Positions 50,473 through 64,000 of a stretch of DNA of 64,000 nucleotides are shown piece after piece. The notes under the pieces are model-generated. The model searched no databases. It saw only the letters and a program-made list of their open reading frames with translations, and was not told the DNA's origin. The position numbers and the translations under genes are program-made. Source of the stretch: Pyrocephalus nanus (Eukaryota; Chordata; Aves; Passeriformes; Tyrannidae); assembly GCA_038380795.1 (NCBI GenBank), contig CM076259.1, positions 96,273,739 to 96,337,738 on the forward strand, in the 5' to 3' direction. Position 1 is the stretch's first letter. Each line of letters opens with the position of its first letter.

Positions 50473-52892
50473 CCCCAGGAGTAGGCCAGTTTTGAGCATG
50501 TTCCTCAACAGAGCTGTGTTTTGGAGTAAGGGAGTGAGGGCTTTGCTCTCTCTCTGCCACCTCTATACTGAAGCAGGCAGTTCCAGAGATTTCTTGGCCA
50601 TTCCTCTTCACAAACTTTCAGCTTTATCTGTATCACCTATCCCTCATGTGTTTCAAGTGAGACTCCGTGTGACAGAGCAGAGGGATGGAAGGGAGGGAAG
50701 GGAAGGAGAAGGTGATGTGATTTTTTTTGTTTTGCCCTACAGACTGTTTGTAAAAGGTATCAGTTGATACCTCTGACCCTCTCCCATGTCCATGCCTGTC
50801 TGCCACCTCCTCAGTGGAGGAGGAATACTTTTCAAAGGACCTTTCATTGGCTATGTATCGCCTACAGACTGGAGAGAAACCAAAATATTTCTCACTGGCA
50901 GGGTTTTAAAGTACTGGAGGTTGGCGTTTTCCCATCACAAGGAACAGGTTGGCAGCAGATAGCCAAATTGCATTATTTCTTGTAGTCACACCTCGAGAAT
51001 TAGGGACTTTGAAGTGCTGTGTTATACTAAGCAGACCTGGTATATATTCCAGGGGATATTTGTGTTGCTTTATAAAATTTTGATACTAAGTTTGAAGGAA
51101 TATCAATCGAGTTAACACCAAAGTATGAAAGAAACCTGAAAATGAGGACAGAGAAAGTAGAAATTGTCTTAAGTATAACCAAGAAGGAATAAAGAAAGAG
51201 TATTTGCTAAGGAATATAGAAAAATGTTTTCTGAAACATGAATTTAAAATGCCAGCTGTAGTTTCATCCCAAAAGAAAAAAAATAATTCAGTAAGGCAGG
51301 CAACCCAGGCTCTGGTGGATTGGGAGCCCTATACAGCAGCTTAGACTTGTGTGTAACTCCTGTTTCCTCAAAAAAACAGGGTGGAATGGAGTCTATGTGA
51401 ACAAAAACTTTAATTACTAATTGTTTCTTATTTCAGTAGGATGCACTCAACCTATTACAGTGGGATGACTATCATGATTGCTCTGGTGCTAAATTTAACA
51501 TGGAGGGAAACTGGATTTTCTGATAAAAGATGCCAGACAGAGAATAATAATTTTCCAGTTGTCTGAGGGGAGGCCATTACCCAACGAATCCAAATTTTAT
51601 TGTAGGTTTGATCTCAGTGGGAAGAATGTACTTGTATGACAAATTGAGGAAGCACCATGCAAAGAGGATTTAACATTTACCGAATATTAAGAAATCCTGT
51701 TTCAAATAAATGGAGGCATGGAGCTTTATCTTTCAGTGGCATGGTTTGTCACTGGAAGTGCTCAAACTAAAAAATTGAGTGCACAACAGCTACTAGGATC
51801 TGTGTATGCACAAGGAGCTAGTTTGCATATAAAATCAGGGTAAAATGAGAAGAGTTTAAAAAACCAGACTCTTAAATGGTAGCCTAGAAATGGATGACAG
51901 ACTGTAGATGGGAAACCATGCTGAAACAGAATGCTTGGATGTTGCTGGTGTTTCCAATACTTTTGTCCTATTTAAACACCTGTGTCATCTGTTTGCTGAA
52001 CAGCAGGAGATGCCTGTGATGTTACCGCTCAGATTTCCAGTGGATACAAAAACTCATGAAATGTAACATGAGTCTAACTGAGCTAGAGCTTGATTATATT
52101 CAGAGAATAATTAACTGTATTTACCCACATACATACTTCTGAAATGACACTGCTGATCAACAAGCAAACAAACTCTGTCAGGGATCACAGCCTACCAGAT
52201 CCTGCTGCCTCTGGGGCTGAAAATAACCAGAACTCATTGCAGAGACATAATTTTTCTGCATTGTCATGTTTCCTTCTCACTTGATTTTTTACAAGAAACC
52301 CCTTTAAGAATCCCCAAAGAAAAATATAAATTTTTGACGGAAAATATAAATGTAGAATTGTATTGACTGTAACACTTTCATTTTGAATTATTATTTCCAT
52401 AATATTTGTATACATTTTCAAGGGGTTGTAAGAAGAGAAAATTCTGTTTAAAAATCAATTTTAATTTTGGTAATTTTACAGAAGACAAAGTCATACAGCT
52501 AAAGAAGTAAGAGCTATGTAGTGATGGACATCTCCTATTTGACATGTTTTCCAGTTGAAGAGAGACCAAATACCTTGGAGAGTTTTAGGCACTCAGAAGT
52601 CAGTTAATTTCAATTGAATCATAATTTCATCAATTTCTGTCCATATAACTTTAGCATATAAATGTCTTTGGGGGTTGTGAGTCAAAGAAACTCAATATAT
52701 TTAATATCTACATTCAGCCATAGAGATTAGCACCTATAAAATATCTCTGGAATAAACTTATTGACCTGCAAAGGAGTCATAATTTTACTTTATGACATTA
52801 CTATAGAAGTTGCTTTTCTTAAATAAACAGGGAACTTCATTAAGTCATAGATTTTGATTTTAATTTTTTTTCTTATATGATTTAATGATCTT

Positions 52893-53195
52893 ATCACAGA
52901 TTCACGGAACAGTCGAGGTGGGAAGGGACCTCCAGAATTCATCTGGTCCAATCCCCAGATTGAGCAGGGCCACCTAGAACCAGTAGCTCAGTAGAGGGTC
53001 CAGATGGCACTTGAATATCTCCAACAAGTACGGAGAAACAATCTCTCTGACAACCTGTTCTAGTGCTCAGTCACACTCACAGGAAAAAAAGTGTTTCCTG
53101 ATACTCCGAGGGAACGTTCCCTATTTTGTATTGTGCCTGTTGCCTCTGGTCCTGTCACTGTCACTGAGCATCACTTAAAAGAGCCTGGCTTCTAT
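52893..53195 (-). mobile_element. CR1 LINE fragment, 3' end, minus strand
   Basis: The plus strand reads cacagattcacggaacagtc, then gaggtgggaagggacctcc, the complement of the CR1 3' UTR end. It continues into the complement of the ORF2 C-terminus (ctgacaacctgttctagtgc, then gtttcctgatactc). It is 5'-truncated, ending near 53195, with no intact frame. It belongs to a different CR1 subfamily from the copies at 16165 and 36454, judging by the ggtgggaagggacctcc variant. Confidence 0.88.
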
Positions 53196-56100
53196 CTGCC
53201 TTGAACATATATTTTTACACACAGAAATGGACAATTAAAAGACATACGTGTAATTGCTAATCTCAGATTTATACCTCTTGCTACCTATCTTGTTTTGGCA
53301 TATCACTATAATTGATACCATGGTCTTACCTGGATATGTTAGAATTTTTGTAATGGGAAGTATAAATGAAAACCAGTTATGATCTTACATTTTTCATGTT
53401 TCCCATTTTCTGTAAGTAATTATGCCAGTACGATATTAATTCTGGTTCTGCAGATGTGCCTGGGAATTTGAGCTGTTTTCTCTCAAATGAAAAGGATACA
53501 TACTTCTATTCTAGAGTCGAGTGGGCCTAAATAGGTTCCAGCTGAAGTGAAGTATAACCTCTATTCTAGGACATCTGTTTGGTTCCTGGATAAGAAAGAG
53601 CAATTAAAACTGGGTGGTTTAATGCATCTTCTGTATTCCTGTGCAGACAGCGGAATGAGAGTCAGGTGCCTCTGAAGTACTGCACATAAATTCTTTCCCT
53701 TCTTTGACATACCAAAACTGTTAAACCTTTGCTTCTACTGGATCCAATATCTCTGTATTTTTTGTTTCATGTAATTATACTGGTTTGATGTAGTTAGTAG
53801 GAAATAACTATAGGTATTTTTTTCTTCATTTTTCCATGCCATAATGTCCACAGGTGTTTGTACCAGTTTTTATCATAACAGTTCCTGTGTGCACTGTTAT
53901 GGAAGGAACTGTTGCTTGAAACACGGACAGAAGAATTTCCATACAACGTCAAGTTATACTTAACGTGTTTTTCATAAGCATCACTCATCTCAGGGATTAA
54001 TTTGTGTATTGTACTTTATAACTTTAAGATGTTAGTTCTAAATTTGCCCTTCATATTTCTCTTCTACTTTTCATCGGTCCAACATTTAGAAGAAAGAACT
54101 GTAGCACAGTTAATAGCAACAGCTGCAATGGCAACAGCAGCAGCAACAACAATGCAATTTTACTAGCCGTGCCTATGATAATATATAAGATTGACACAGA
54201 TGTGTCACTTGCAAAGTGCCATCTGCTGGCACTTTTTTCCTGTTGACTATAAGCAAACGGAAAAGAAATGAAACAGATTATTTTTGTGACACACCACTTA
54301 CTTCATAGATATTTCAGCAGACATAAGGGGACATTTCATAGCTGAATATATTTTACCCTTGGACACATTCAATTTGTATCCATTTTAGAATTTATTCTGT
54401 TAATTAGAAAAGGTTATAAGATTAATAAGTAGTCATTGCTAATATATGCAATGGAATATAAGCTTCAGTTGATGTTTTTTCCCCAAAGAGACATTAGAGA
54501 TTAGTTCATACAAATCATAGAGAGCAGTATATCCTATCTTTCAAAGCTAGTCTTTATGTTGCTTTATAATCTCTGAATCATTTCTAAAATCCCTTCCACA
54601 AAAGCTAGCAAAACCCTAGCAAGCCATTCCCTACCAACATAAAATGATACATTGCAATTTCACAGTCTCTTATAGAAAAATTGATTTTCAAGGAATTCTT
54701 TGTAGATGTAAAATGATAGATAGCTTAGAAACACACAGAGAATACTACAGCTTGTGAAATTACTATAGTTTGATTGTAGCATTAACTACAGGGTTGGGAT
54801 TTTTTCCAGTTTCCAGGGCATTAAACCGACCCAACATAATTTTTGAGATTCATGAAGATGATGACCTGGAAGGGTGAGGTACTTTCTCTTGAGAGAGGTG
54901 CTCTCTTGAGCAAAGTCACAGTACCCAAACTCCACCTGACAAGAAAAGCCAGCCAGTGTCCTCTTCTTTGTGGTCACCCAGTTCAGGGTTCACCACAGAA
55001 TGGTGTCAGGATGACCTCTATATATGTGATTAGCAGACAGATTCTTCCTTTCTTGGACAGGTGTCCTGATCAGATCACTCAGGTATGAAAGAAGGCTATT
55101 AAGGTCCAGAGTTTCTTGAGGCTGAGAGGTGACTCATTCACCACACCCTAATCATTTTACTACTGGTTTACTGAACTAGCCAGTTTTCCTTCTGCACTGA
55201 CTTTCCCCCACTGAAATTCACTGGAGGAAAATGCTCCAAAATGATGAAGAATACAGAGATGCTCTAAATATATAATCTATGTCCAAGGACATTAACATGT
55301 TCATAGCTGCTCTGCCAAGGTTCAAGTGCAGATGCAGGAGAAAGAATAAAATTTCATCACCCATCCTCTTAATTTTGCTATGGATAGAAGAGACAGGCAA
55401 GATTTTAGCTGGACCATAAATCTCAAAAGTTTGTCACAGTCCAGTCACTTTATTGTGACATTTTCTTAGGCTGACACTGCAAGAAAAAATTACAACTTTT
55501 CTACATCTTTATACTTACAGAGCTATAAAAGAGTTCATAAGCTCACCAGCTCTCTCTGCTACTTGTAAATTATCTAAAGATTTCCTCTGAAAATTTTTTA
55601 AACTGAAAGCAATTAAATAAACCTACCTTTTCCCACCAAACATGTTTATTTCAGTACATAAACATTATTCAGATGACATTAAAAAAAGAGGAAATATCTA
55701 CATGCAGACAGTTATACGTAGGTATCAATAATATGATTCCCAAATCACAGGTCAGCTCTTTCAGAAAATAAAAATATATGCTGACATGCCCTTCTGTACT
55801 CTTTGTCATAGTTTAAGTAAATTTATTACTACTGAGTGTCTATATGACAAGTCAATAACTGTGAGTTTTGCACATTTCAAGATTAAAGTTTAGATGAATT
55901 TTTCAATGTTACGAAGTTTTAGCAATTTTTTTTAAACTTAGTAATTTTTTAATTCAACATGTTATTTGCACAAATTATGGAAACTGTAGGACTTTAGCTG
56001 TGGAAATGCTTGATCTGATTTGTAAGTAAAATCTGTAGGAGTCTTAAGAGACTATATTCAGACAAAAAATTCTGTGTAATAAAAATTCATTTTTGTTTCT

Positions 56101-59100
56101 TTAAATGCTTTGATATCATGGAGTTAATTCAGGTAAGGAAATGAACATTAGGAATAACAAAGCCAAACAAATATTTATGTAATAAATGAAATTTGATAAA
56201 TAATTTAGCTCCTGTAATTGGTATACCCTATATCTCATATTAGTAAATACAAGGAATATTGAAGGCAAGGGAAAAGTTCTGCCTAAGGCAATTGAAACAT
56301 TCAGTGGTGCCATAATTGAAACAATATCAGAAACAATTTCAGTTCCACATTCACCCATCCTTTATTCTGTTTATTGACTTTTTTTTCACTGATAATAAAA
56401 TGTGAATTTATTCCTGTACTTTTCTGTGCAAACTGTTGTGGTGAAATATAAGCTCAGAAATATATGAACATATTTTCAGAAATTTATTCAATGACTCACA
56501 TGTACTTTTTTATCCCTTTAAACAAAACATGGTTCATCTTTTGAAGGCATAAAAATCTATGTGCATTGTGATCCCTTAAGTGTACCCACAACATCATATG
56601 TAAAAATAGCCTTTATTAAAAACATCAGAGTTCTTTATTATACTGTATCATCTTACTGTTTTATATAAATACAGATTATAAAACTGTTATATTAGAAATT
56701 AAATATTAATACACAATGTGCTTTCAAAACACAAGCCTTGAAATGGAGTTCATATTTCACTTTTAATGCTCAGCTGAAAATACTCATGACTTTTCAAAAT
56801 AAATCCAAACAACTACTAAACATTTTCGTTTATGACAAAAGGCTATTCACATTAATCTGTGGTGACATAACAGTTAATAGATAGGTTTTGCAATATAGTT
56901 TTGAAACCTCCAAAACTACTCTGATATGGTTTATCCCTCTGCAGTGCTATGTCACTGGGTATATGGAATGAGCGAGGACAAGGAGCTTTTTAACTGTGGA
57001 CTAGACTTCCACAGATCTCAGTGAGGGCTTATAAAAATGATCAGTTAGAAGAGGTTTTGCACAATGTTTAAAGGCTTATTTGTACATTTGATTGCAATGT
57101 GGTTGCATGGCCATTTAAACACAAACTTTCTATTTTGTGTTGCGACACATTTTAAATGAGATAACTAGAATAGTAGATAGTTTATAGTGGGTACAAGATA
57201 ATCCTAATAGTCTCTGAATTATTTCTTCTGTTTCTAAATTATGTTTGTTTTACTCTAAAATTCTATTTGAAAAAGAAGACATTCTCATGAGACCTCATGC
57301 AGGTTTTAGGAGGAGGCTAGAGAATAGACATCTACTTAATCATCAGATTTAATCAGTGGCAGTGTTGGTCAGGTGAACATTGCTTTCACTGAAATGATTG
57401 ACCCACTTTACCTTTCAAAAATAGGCTTTGCAGAACAGCTTTATCAGCTGTCCACTTTTCCAGATGCTAATGGTAAGTATCACCACAAATCACGTGGTTA
57501 CAAAGGATTAAATTATGATCCCAGATTATTAAAAAAAAACAGCAAGGCCACAATAGCTTCCTGAATGGCCACACTTGAAAACTAGCATATTTTACAAAAA
57601 GCTCTGATATTAGGGCTGTGACAAGAGATTTTAGTGGAGAACTGCCTGAATCTACACAGGAATGTGCTGCTCATTTTCAGTACTTACAATGTCCAACTAA
57701 AGAAATCCAATCTTAACAATATAGTCCTCTTTTTTGGAGATTATGCATACATGTAGTGTCATCTGAAGAAACCACTTTCTTTCTATGTTTTGAAATTTTT
57801 TAATTTTTATTTTTTTAATCTTCCTCTGAGGTAGAACAACCAATCTGGGACATTATAAAGACTAGCTTCATTGACAGAAAAAAGGGAAAAATAAAACAAT
57901 AACACAACTATGTCACTAGTTCCTCCATCATCTACCTGTCTGACAGCAACAGGAAAGATCCTTAACAACTCAGACCCCTAACAAGTGCTTGAATATGGAG
58001 AGTCCACAAAAGCAGAGAAATAAGTGGCACAAAGCAGCATTCCAGCCTAATGAAGGATGTTAAAGAATCCCAGATGCTACGCTAAGAAACAGTGTTAAAG
58101 AAGGAACAGAATTATTGTGTTCACACTGAAAAGAACAACATTCATTCGAGATTTAGGGGCAGAATTGACTGCTGGGCTAAGAATGAACAGCTGTGGGTTC
58201 ATTAAATATGTTTGTCTCACTCAAATGCTCATACACACTTTTTCAGTTTAGGTACTGGTTATTTCTATTTCATCTTGCTGTTTCTTTTGCTGTTCTCCCA
58301 ATGGACATTTAAGATTATGAAACATGGGAATTTGATCTTTTCAAATGAACTTACTGAATCTTAGTGTCTCATATTTTCATATGATTACAGAAGAATTCTG
58401 ATCTTAGAGAATTCATCTCTGGGAAGGACATAAAAGAAAACCTAAAAGAATTCATTACCTGTCCTTTTATAACAGATATACATTTACACGTACAAAATGT
58501 TTCTGCCAGAGGCACTTCAAATTATCATTCATTCTTTTCTTTAATTTCTTAGAATCTTCCTGTGCCAATAGTTTACAGGCTTGTAAGTCAAAGCTGACAG
58601 AAAAAGCATGACTTGGTCCACCATGAAGCAGTATGCTCTAGCGAGTGTACTTCTTGAGAATCTATAAATGTCAAGACTGTTAACTATTTCACTGTTCATC
58701 AAAGCATGTCAGAAAAGAGAGTGAGTTTGTTCTCTGAAGAGGTGCTCAATCAGCTGTAACTGACAGCTCCTTTTTGTGCCATGAACTTATGGCTTTGAAA
58801 AGTGTATTATTTAGCTCTCCCCTTTTCCCCCTCCCAAAAAATAACAAAAAATCAGGAGCCCAACAGCATTCTACGAGGCATGTGACAGGATATACCCCTG
58901 TTGTAATGAGACCAGGTTTCAGACAACCTTAACCAAGCTGTTGCCCACTTGAGCTCAATCACAGGCTTGCTGCCCCTGCCCCTCAGCAATCCCACATCTG
59001 GAGCTGCATCATTGCTCAACTGTGGTAGCCCACAGCTGGCTGGGGTGCTCAAGCCCACCCTTGCAGTTTTTGACATATCTATATTTCTTTTGGGGAAAGC

Positions 59101-62100
59101 CCAGCCAGATAGGAAGCTTAATGAGACACAGCTTTCTGGTTTCAGTGTCAGGTATTTCAACTTAGGACAAGTCAAGACTGAAGAGCCAGGATAGAGCATA
59201 TAAACATGTTCCAGATGATGCTGCCATCCTCATCCAGACATTTCTGATAAGGGTGGTCTGTGAATAATAATGTCCTGCTGCCCTCACTTAATAATTGTGC
59301 TAAATCAAAAAGTGCCAAGATCTGAAACATACTTCAAAAATGTGCCTATAGTTGGGGGGAAATTTGTTGTAGTATTGTCTGAGGACTGGCAAAGCTCTAC
59401 ACAACATTTTGTGGTGCTTTATGGAGGAAAATATTTAAATGTGTCACCAAAAGATACATAATGTGTACTGAATAGAGTGCTACTAATGTGTCCTCCTTAT
59501 GCACATACTCAGCATACAAATAGCTTAATTGACTAATTAGAAAATGCATGTTGGAAGATGATGGGGAACAAATAGTGCACTGCACAAGGAACTACTTAGT
59601 TTTGTGAAGTGGAATTGTAGTTTTGATCTTTACATTGGACTGCTGACCAAGGAGATCCAATTTTGTGCTATTTGATCACAATGTTACATATGGGTTTGTT
59701 AATTACAACCCTCCGATAAGGAAGTATGACTGACAAAAGCAGTAGCAAGCTGGCTAAACACTAAATTAATGTGTTTGCTTAAGAAGAGAGAGTTAGATAT
59801 AAATTCTGGACCAGCCAGCTGTGGCCAGTGGAAAAGCATCTGTACCTGGTATGACTTGAGTAGGGCAGAGATGCTGAAATGTGCTGTAGATAGGGTAGTG
59901 GCCAGTGGGGCAGAGCAAACAGTAGCTGGTAGAAGAAGGGGATCCTGTAAGGACTGACCAAAGATAAGAATTTATATATGGCCTCTTTATTTGTTCTTAA
60001 ATGTTCTGATATTTCCCTGGCCATTCTGTTTCTCATGAGCAAACCGTATATCCTTGTACCAAGAGGTCTGAGCTGTACCCACAGACGAAGGAGTAAAATC
60101 ATTCTGCCCCCTTTCACACTCCTACAAGCATTCCATTCTTTGTTCCAGCAGTGCATCAGGAAACTGCGTAGTTCAGTTCTAAACAGGGCAAATGCATGCA
60201 CTTCTATTCAAAGGGTTCTTCACAGCCTTCTATACATTTTATCAGGTAGCTTTCACACTGACCAGCATTCCTATTATGTCTTTTCCACCTCCACTCCCAC
60301 AATGATTCCTGTGACACACCTTTTGCATAGTATCACCTAGGAAAAATAACCCTCTTATGCAACTGAAAGTATTGTTTCATCTTCAGTTTCTTTCTTTGCC
60401 AGAGGCCACAAGAGGTTATTACTAACAGGTGGTGGTAGCCAAAGTCCTGGATTTTGCTTTATTATTTGTGTGCATTTACAACCTTCCTATGTGACAGTCT
60501 CATTTAGTCAGTGCTACAGGCAATCTCTGTCTGTACCTAAAATATCTTTAACAGCTGCATGTAGGGAACAATCACAGGGGAAGGAAAAGAAGCATACAAA
60601 AGCAAAAGGCAACTTAGAAAGGAATTGGAGCCAGAGGAATTCAAGACTGGGGTTCTTTTATTACCGAAAAGGACACGCATTTTGAGGAACACGCAGAGTC
60701 TGCTTTTACTGATTCTATTTTTTGTTGATATTTTTTCCGTTGCCATTATTTGCTTAAAATAATTTCTCAGGAGATACCTGGTGGCTGCTGGCAGCAAATT
60801 TTAGCAAAGTAGCTCTGAAACTGAAAAATTGGGTTATTGTCTACAGAAGACAACTACTTTATACAAGCACATAAAATATCTGCGAATCTTGGCATTATAT
60901 ATTGGGAGTGTGACAAGTTCCTATAAAACCACAGACACAAACAAGAAATAGTGTGAAGAAAATATTTTTTTCTCTTTTCAAACCTTCAGCTGGAAAGACT
61001 GGGAGGTAGTATCTTTTATGTCTCTTTCTGGTACTCACTGGAATGTTCACATTTAAAAGTTCTTTTCTGTCCTTTCTTCTGAAAGTCCATGTAGCATTTA
61101 TTATCTCACGAAGTTTTCCTTATCCCTTTCCTGCCACCCTGTCACCACTTCAAAAATTGTTAAGCTAGGGCTGAAAAAATCATTCACTCTGTGTAATCCC
61201 AAAGTGGAGATCTTAAACTGGCAAACAGAAACCAATTTATAACCTCTTTACGAACTATCCCTCCCTCTGTTTCCATCTTTTTCCTTACATTTTCAGCTTG
61301 GTTATAAGTGTTTTGGCTGAGTGATTAGACAGAAAATGCAGTATAGGCCGGTTTGGACACCCCATCAGGATTGCCTGACATTCCGGGTCAGCCTGCCTGT
61401 TTCAGATACTTGTCTAAATCCCAATTAATTTCCTCCTTTCCCCCACCCATGCTGCAGCTTTGAGATCCTAATAGAAACAGGTTTCAGAATGTCCTAGTTT
61501 CCTGAGAGATAAAATTTAGTATTTTTCTTGTCCCAGAATTGTGAGTAGGTTATAAGATTCATGTTGTCTCCACTTGCACAGTATTTTTATATGTTCAACA
61601 TATTGGCTCCCTGAGGAACTCTTATTGGAAGCATATTAGAAAGTAAGACCTATTCAGAAATGTAGAAAGTAATGAGTTGTTCCTCATACCCAGTATACAA
61701 AAAAATTATTTCAGAGTATCCAGTGTACAAAGAGAAGAGCATAATTTTCCTATTCTTTTCAGTCTCATGTCACAAGGAAAGAATAGGAAAGATACGTGCA
61801 ACGTGTCCCTGATAACAGTGCAAGAGGGCTCAGGCATGCCCACTTATTTTTCTCATCTTTCCCATGTATACCTTATCTGAATTATAAAGGGCTTTTGCTT
61901 TCTCTGTCCCTCAATTTATTCTGAACAAATATTTGTCTACCCTGTCATAAAACCCTCCAGTAACTGGGATTCTATAACCTGCCTAAGTACTCTCTTCTGA
62001 TGCTTTACTAAATATTCTTAACTCAAATAATTTCCCTCTAATTCCAAATAGAATAAATAATAAAAAAAAAGAACAACAAACCAAAAAAACCCACGCACAC

Positions 62101-64000
62101 AGACTCCATTTCTTCCAAGTAATTTTTACTTATCTCTGGCAAGATTCTTCTAACCTACATTTAGAAGTCCATAATAAAAATATTTAAAGTTGTGCTGACT
62201 CTTATTGGCTCATTCTACAGCCAAAGGAGACAATGAGGCACTTCTAGGCTTCTATTCATCTGATCTATTTTAGCTAATCAGTAAGATTAATCATGACCTG
62301 GAAGTTCCTACATCACTCACTTAGCTAGAGAGAGGCCTCAAGTAATTTTAGACATAGAGCAAGAGTTTTACATTTACTCTGGCAAGTTTTACCTGGAGGA
62401 GAACACAATAACAATGTTACTACTTAAGACTTATGAATTTCTGAATTAAAGCCAATCTTACCTACAGTGTCCAAAATCAGCCAATAATGTCACAACAGCT
62501 GCTCAAACATCCGAGATTAATCTGGTGTCTCACAGTCAGTTCGAGTATGAAAAAACCCCAGAAGTGAAGAGGAGGAAAATATAAATGAGCATAAATTAAA
62601 GATGCCCAAGGGTTTTTACAAATTTTTCAGGACAATAGCCATTATGAGACCAGAGAGTAGATGCAGGAAAATGTGAACAGGTGAAAGAAAATGCTCATGA
62701 CCCATATAATAAATGAACTCTTTTTCAAAGAATCTAGAATTTAATTAAGAACTGAACTGAACTAAACTGGACTTATGGGCTTCTAGCTGTTATAATAAAT
62801 GTGGAGGAAACTCAAACATTAATGTTTTCAAAGACATAAAAATGATGTGAGTGCCTCTGAAGTGAATGTTTAACCATTTGATTTACCCTTGGTTTCTTCT
62901 CATCTCATTGTGCAGCCATAGCACAAGGAGTTCAAGCCAGCAGAAAGTAGTGTGAAGACTTCAATCAAGGCACCTCTTGGGGAAGATTCAAGTTGATGAA
63001 TGAAGAAAAAGACAATATTTGCTTGTAAATTTCCATTTCGTCCTAAGATAAATTGGCTCACATTTTTGCAAGAATATAAAGCTATTCTAAAAAATATCAT
63101 AGTTGTCAGTCATGAAGTTAAGCATTCCAAGATTTTTATGTAAGAATTCATGGAGTTTATATCTATTTTCTCTAGTTTTCCGAATTCCTGTTTTTCCAGA
63201 ATCCAGCCTTATTCAATACAAAAGAGACAAGTTACACACAAACGAAGTGGAAAATCCATGCAAGCATCTTCAGAAAAGCTTCAAAGAACAAGTTTTTTTC
63301 ACAGAATAAAACTAAAATGAACAGCACTGATCAAAACATAAAGATAGTCAAGTGCTTTCAAAACATTACATACATATATCTGACCTGAGCTAACTACAAC
63401 TACTTTTTTTCTTTTTGTAGGTGATAGATTTGAGTCAGAGGTCTGAAGAGCATTGGGTTAGGTTAATTTTTATTTTCTACATCTAAAATAAAAATACGTA
63501 AACACAAAAGAGGACAAAAGGTAAATAATACATAGATGTTATCAGAACTTGCTTCATATTATTTCTTGTTGAGTTACTAGGAGTGGACACTTTTTAAAGT
63601 GAAAGCCTGCCTGGATATTTTTGCAGCTCTCTGTGCTGAGAGATACTGAGGCATCCTTGAGGCTGACTACTGGGACTGCTGGAGTATAAAAATAAGTAGA
63701 GGAGTTCACATTTGATTAATAAGAATAAACACCTCAATAACTTCTGAACTGTGAATTAACAAATGAGCACTACTTAGCTGTAAAAGATTGAGTTCTAAAT
63801 AAAAAAATATTTGCTGAATTTCTGATCACCCAGAAGAAATTTGCATTGCAAATAAGTGACACTTTGAAAGGGTCATATCAATTTTTGTCTATGTTTCGAC
63901 ACCGCTGAAGCTTAATTTATGTACTGTCATTGGAGAAAGGAAAGTATAATGGATTTTTAATTATTCCAAGTTTCACCAACCAAATGGGAGGTAGTCCAGT
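53196..64000. other. Intergenic sequence, no recognised gene
   Basis: About 10.8 kb, AT-rich, with no recognised coding exon or transposon. In it I see a CAA/CAG-rich microsatellite (54115..54155), a GC-richer patch at about 54840..55140, another at about 58850..59200 with overlapping frames on both strands, overlapping 140- and 120-codon frames at 59779..60340, and an exon-like segment at 57373..57472. The next gene of the mammalian STS neighbourhood, PNPLA4, was not seen. Confidence 0.55.
54115..54155. repeat. CAA/CAG-rich trinucleotide tract
   Basis: Imperfect repeat reading agcaacagctgcaatggcaa followed by cagcagcagcaacaacaat. Short simple sequence, not in any recognised coding frame. 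Confidence 0.7.

Larger units (their letters stand above)
46463..52892. other. Intergenic sequence, no recognised gene
   Basis: About 6.4 kb, AT-rich. It includes a T29 tract at 50440..50468, further pyrimidine-rich sequence just after the array and near 48690..48800, and a 161-codon minus-strand frame at 49547..50032 described separately. No transposon family was identified and no multi-exon structure is apparent. Confidence 0.6.

Noticed and set aside
59779..60340. 140-codon minus-strand and 120-codon plus-strand frames overlapping each other
   Set aside because: Two long frames on opposite strands of the same DNA suggest low stop density rather than a gene; neither is recognisable and no splice sites or promoter support them.
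33376..64000. Search for PNPLA4, the next gene after STS in mammals
   Set aside because: No patatin-like motif (such as GxSxG in a plausible frame) or known PNPLA4 exon was recognised by eye on either strand. It may lie beyond the window.
1..64000. CRISPR arrays, operons, tRNA or rRNA genes
   Set aside because: There are no regularly spaced direct repeats with unique spacers and no cloverleaf or rRNA sequence was recognised. The window is vertebrate nuclear DNA.

Overview
The window is nuclear DNA from a bird, probably Neoaves. It is AT-rich, poor in CpG, and its only recognisable coding sequence is split into exons with GT-AG introns. It carries several CR1 retroposon fragments with the bird-type 3' end (tandem ATTCTGTG-like octamers) and a solo LTR of the ERVL-like class common in bird genomes. 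There are no bacterial features: no operons, no Shine-Dalgarno sites, no CRISPR array.

The gene is the 3' part of steroid sulfatase (STS) on the + strand. Three coding exons lie at 4765..4924, 7438..7559 and 32993..33375. They join without a frame break and encode about the last 221 residues of a protein that is about 583 residues in human. They include the active-site lysine of the GGK motif, the [14 protein letters not shown] stretch and the cysteine-rich C-terminus. Upstream exons lie before base 1. Introns are 2,513 bp and 25,433 bp. The long last intron holds the solo LTR (8839..9400), a CR1 3' end (about 16165..16374), homopolymer tracts and simple repeats. The 3' untranslated region starts at 33376; where it ends is uncertain.

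From about 34.3 kb to the end I recognise no gene. This part holds three more CR1 fragments (36454..36838 minus, about 43190..44526 plus, about 52893..53195 minus), low-complexity tracts and a few GC-richer islands. It also holds the most unusual structure of the window: an 814-nt stretch at 45649..46462 with no purine on the + strand. It is built from blocks of TTTTC, TTTCC and CCCTT pentamers (AAAAG, AAAGG and AAGGG on the other strand) and contains an exact 161-bp internal duplication.

No new multi-gene system was found. The observations worth checking are the composite pentanucleotide array, a few exon-like segments (one in the STS reading phase), and a statistically unusual 161-codon minus-strand frame with a membrane-like segment.
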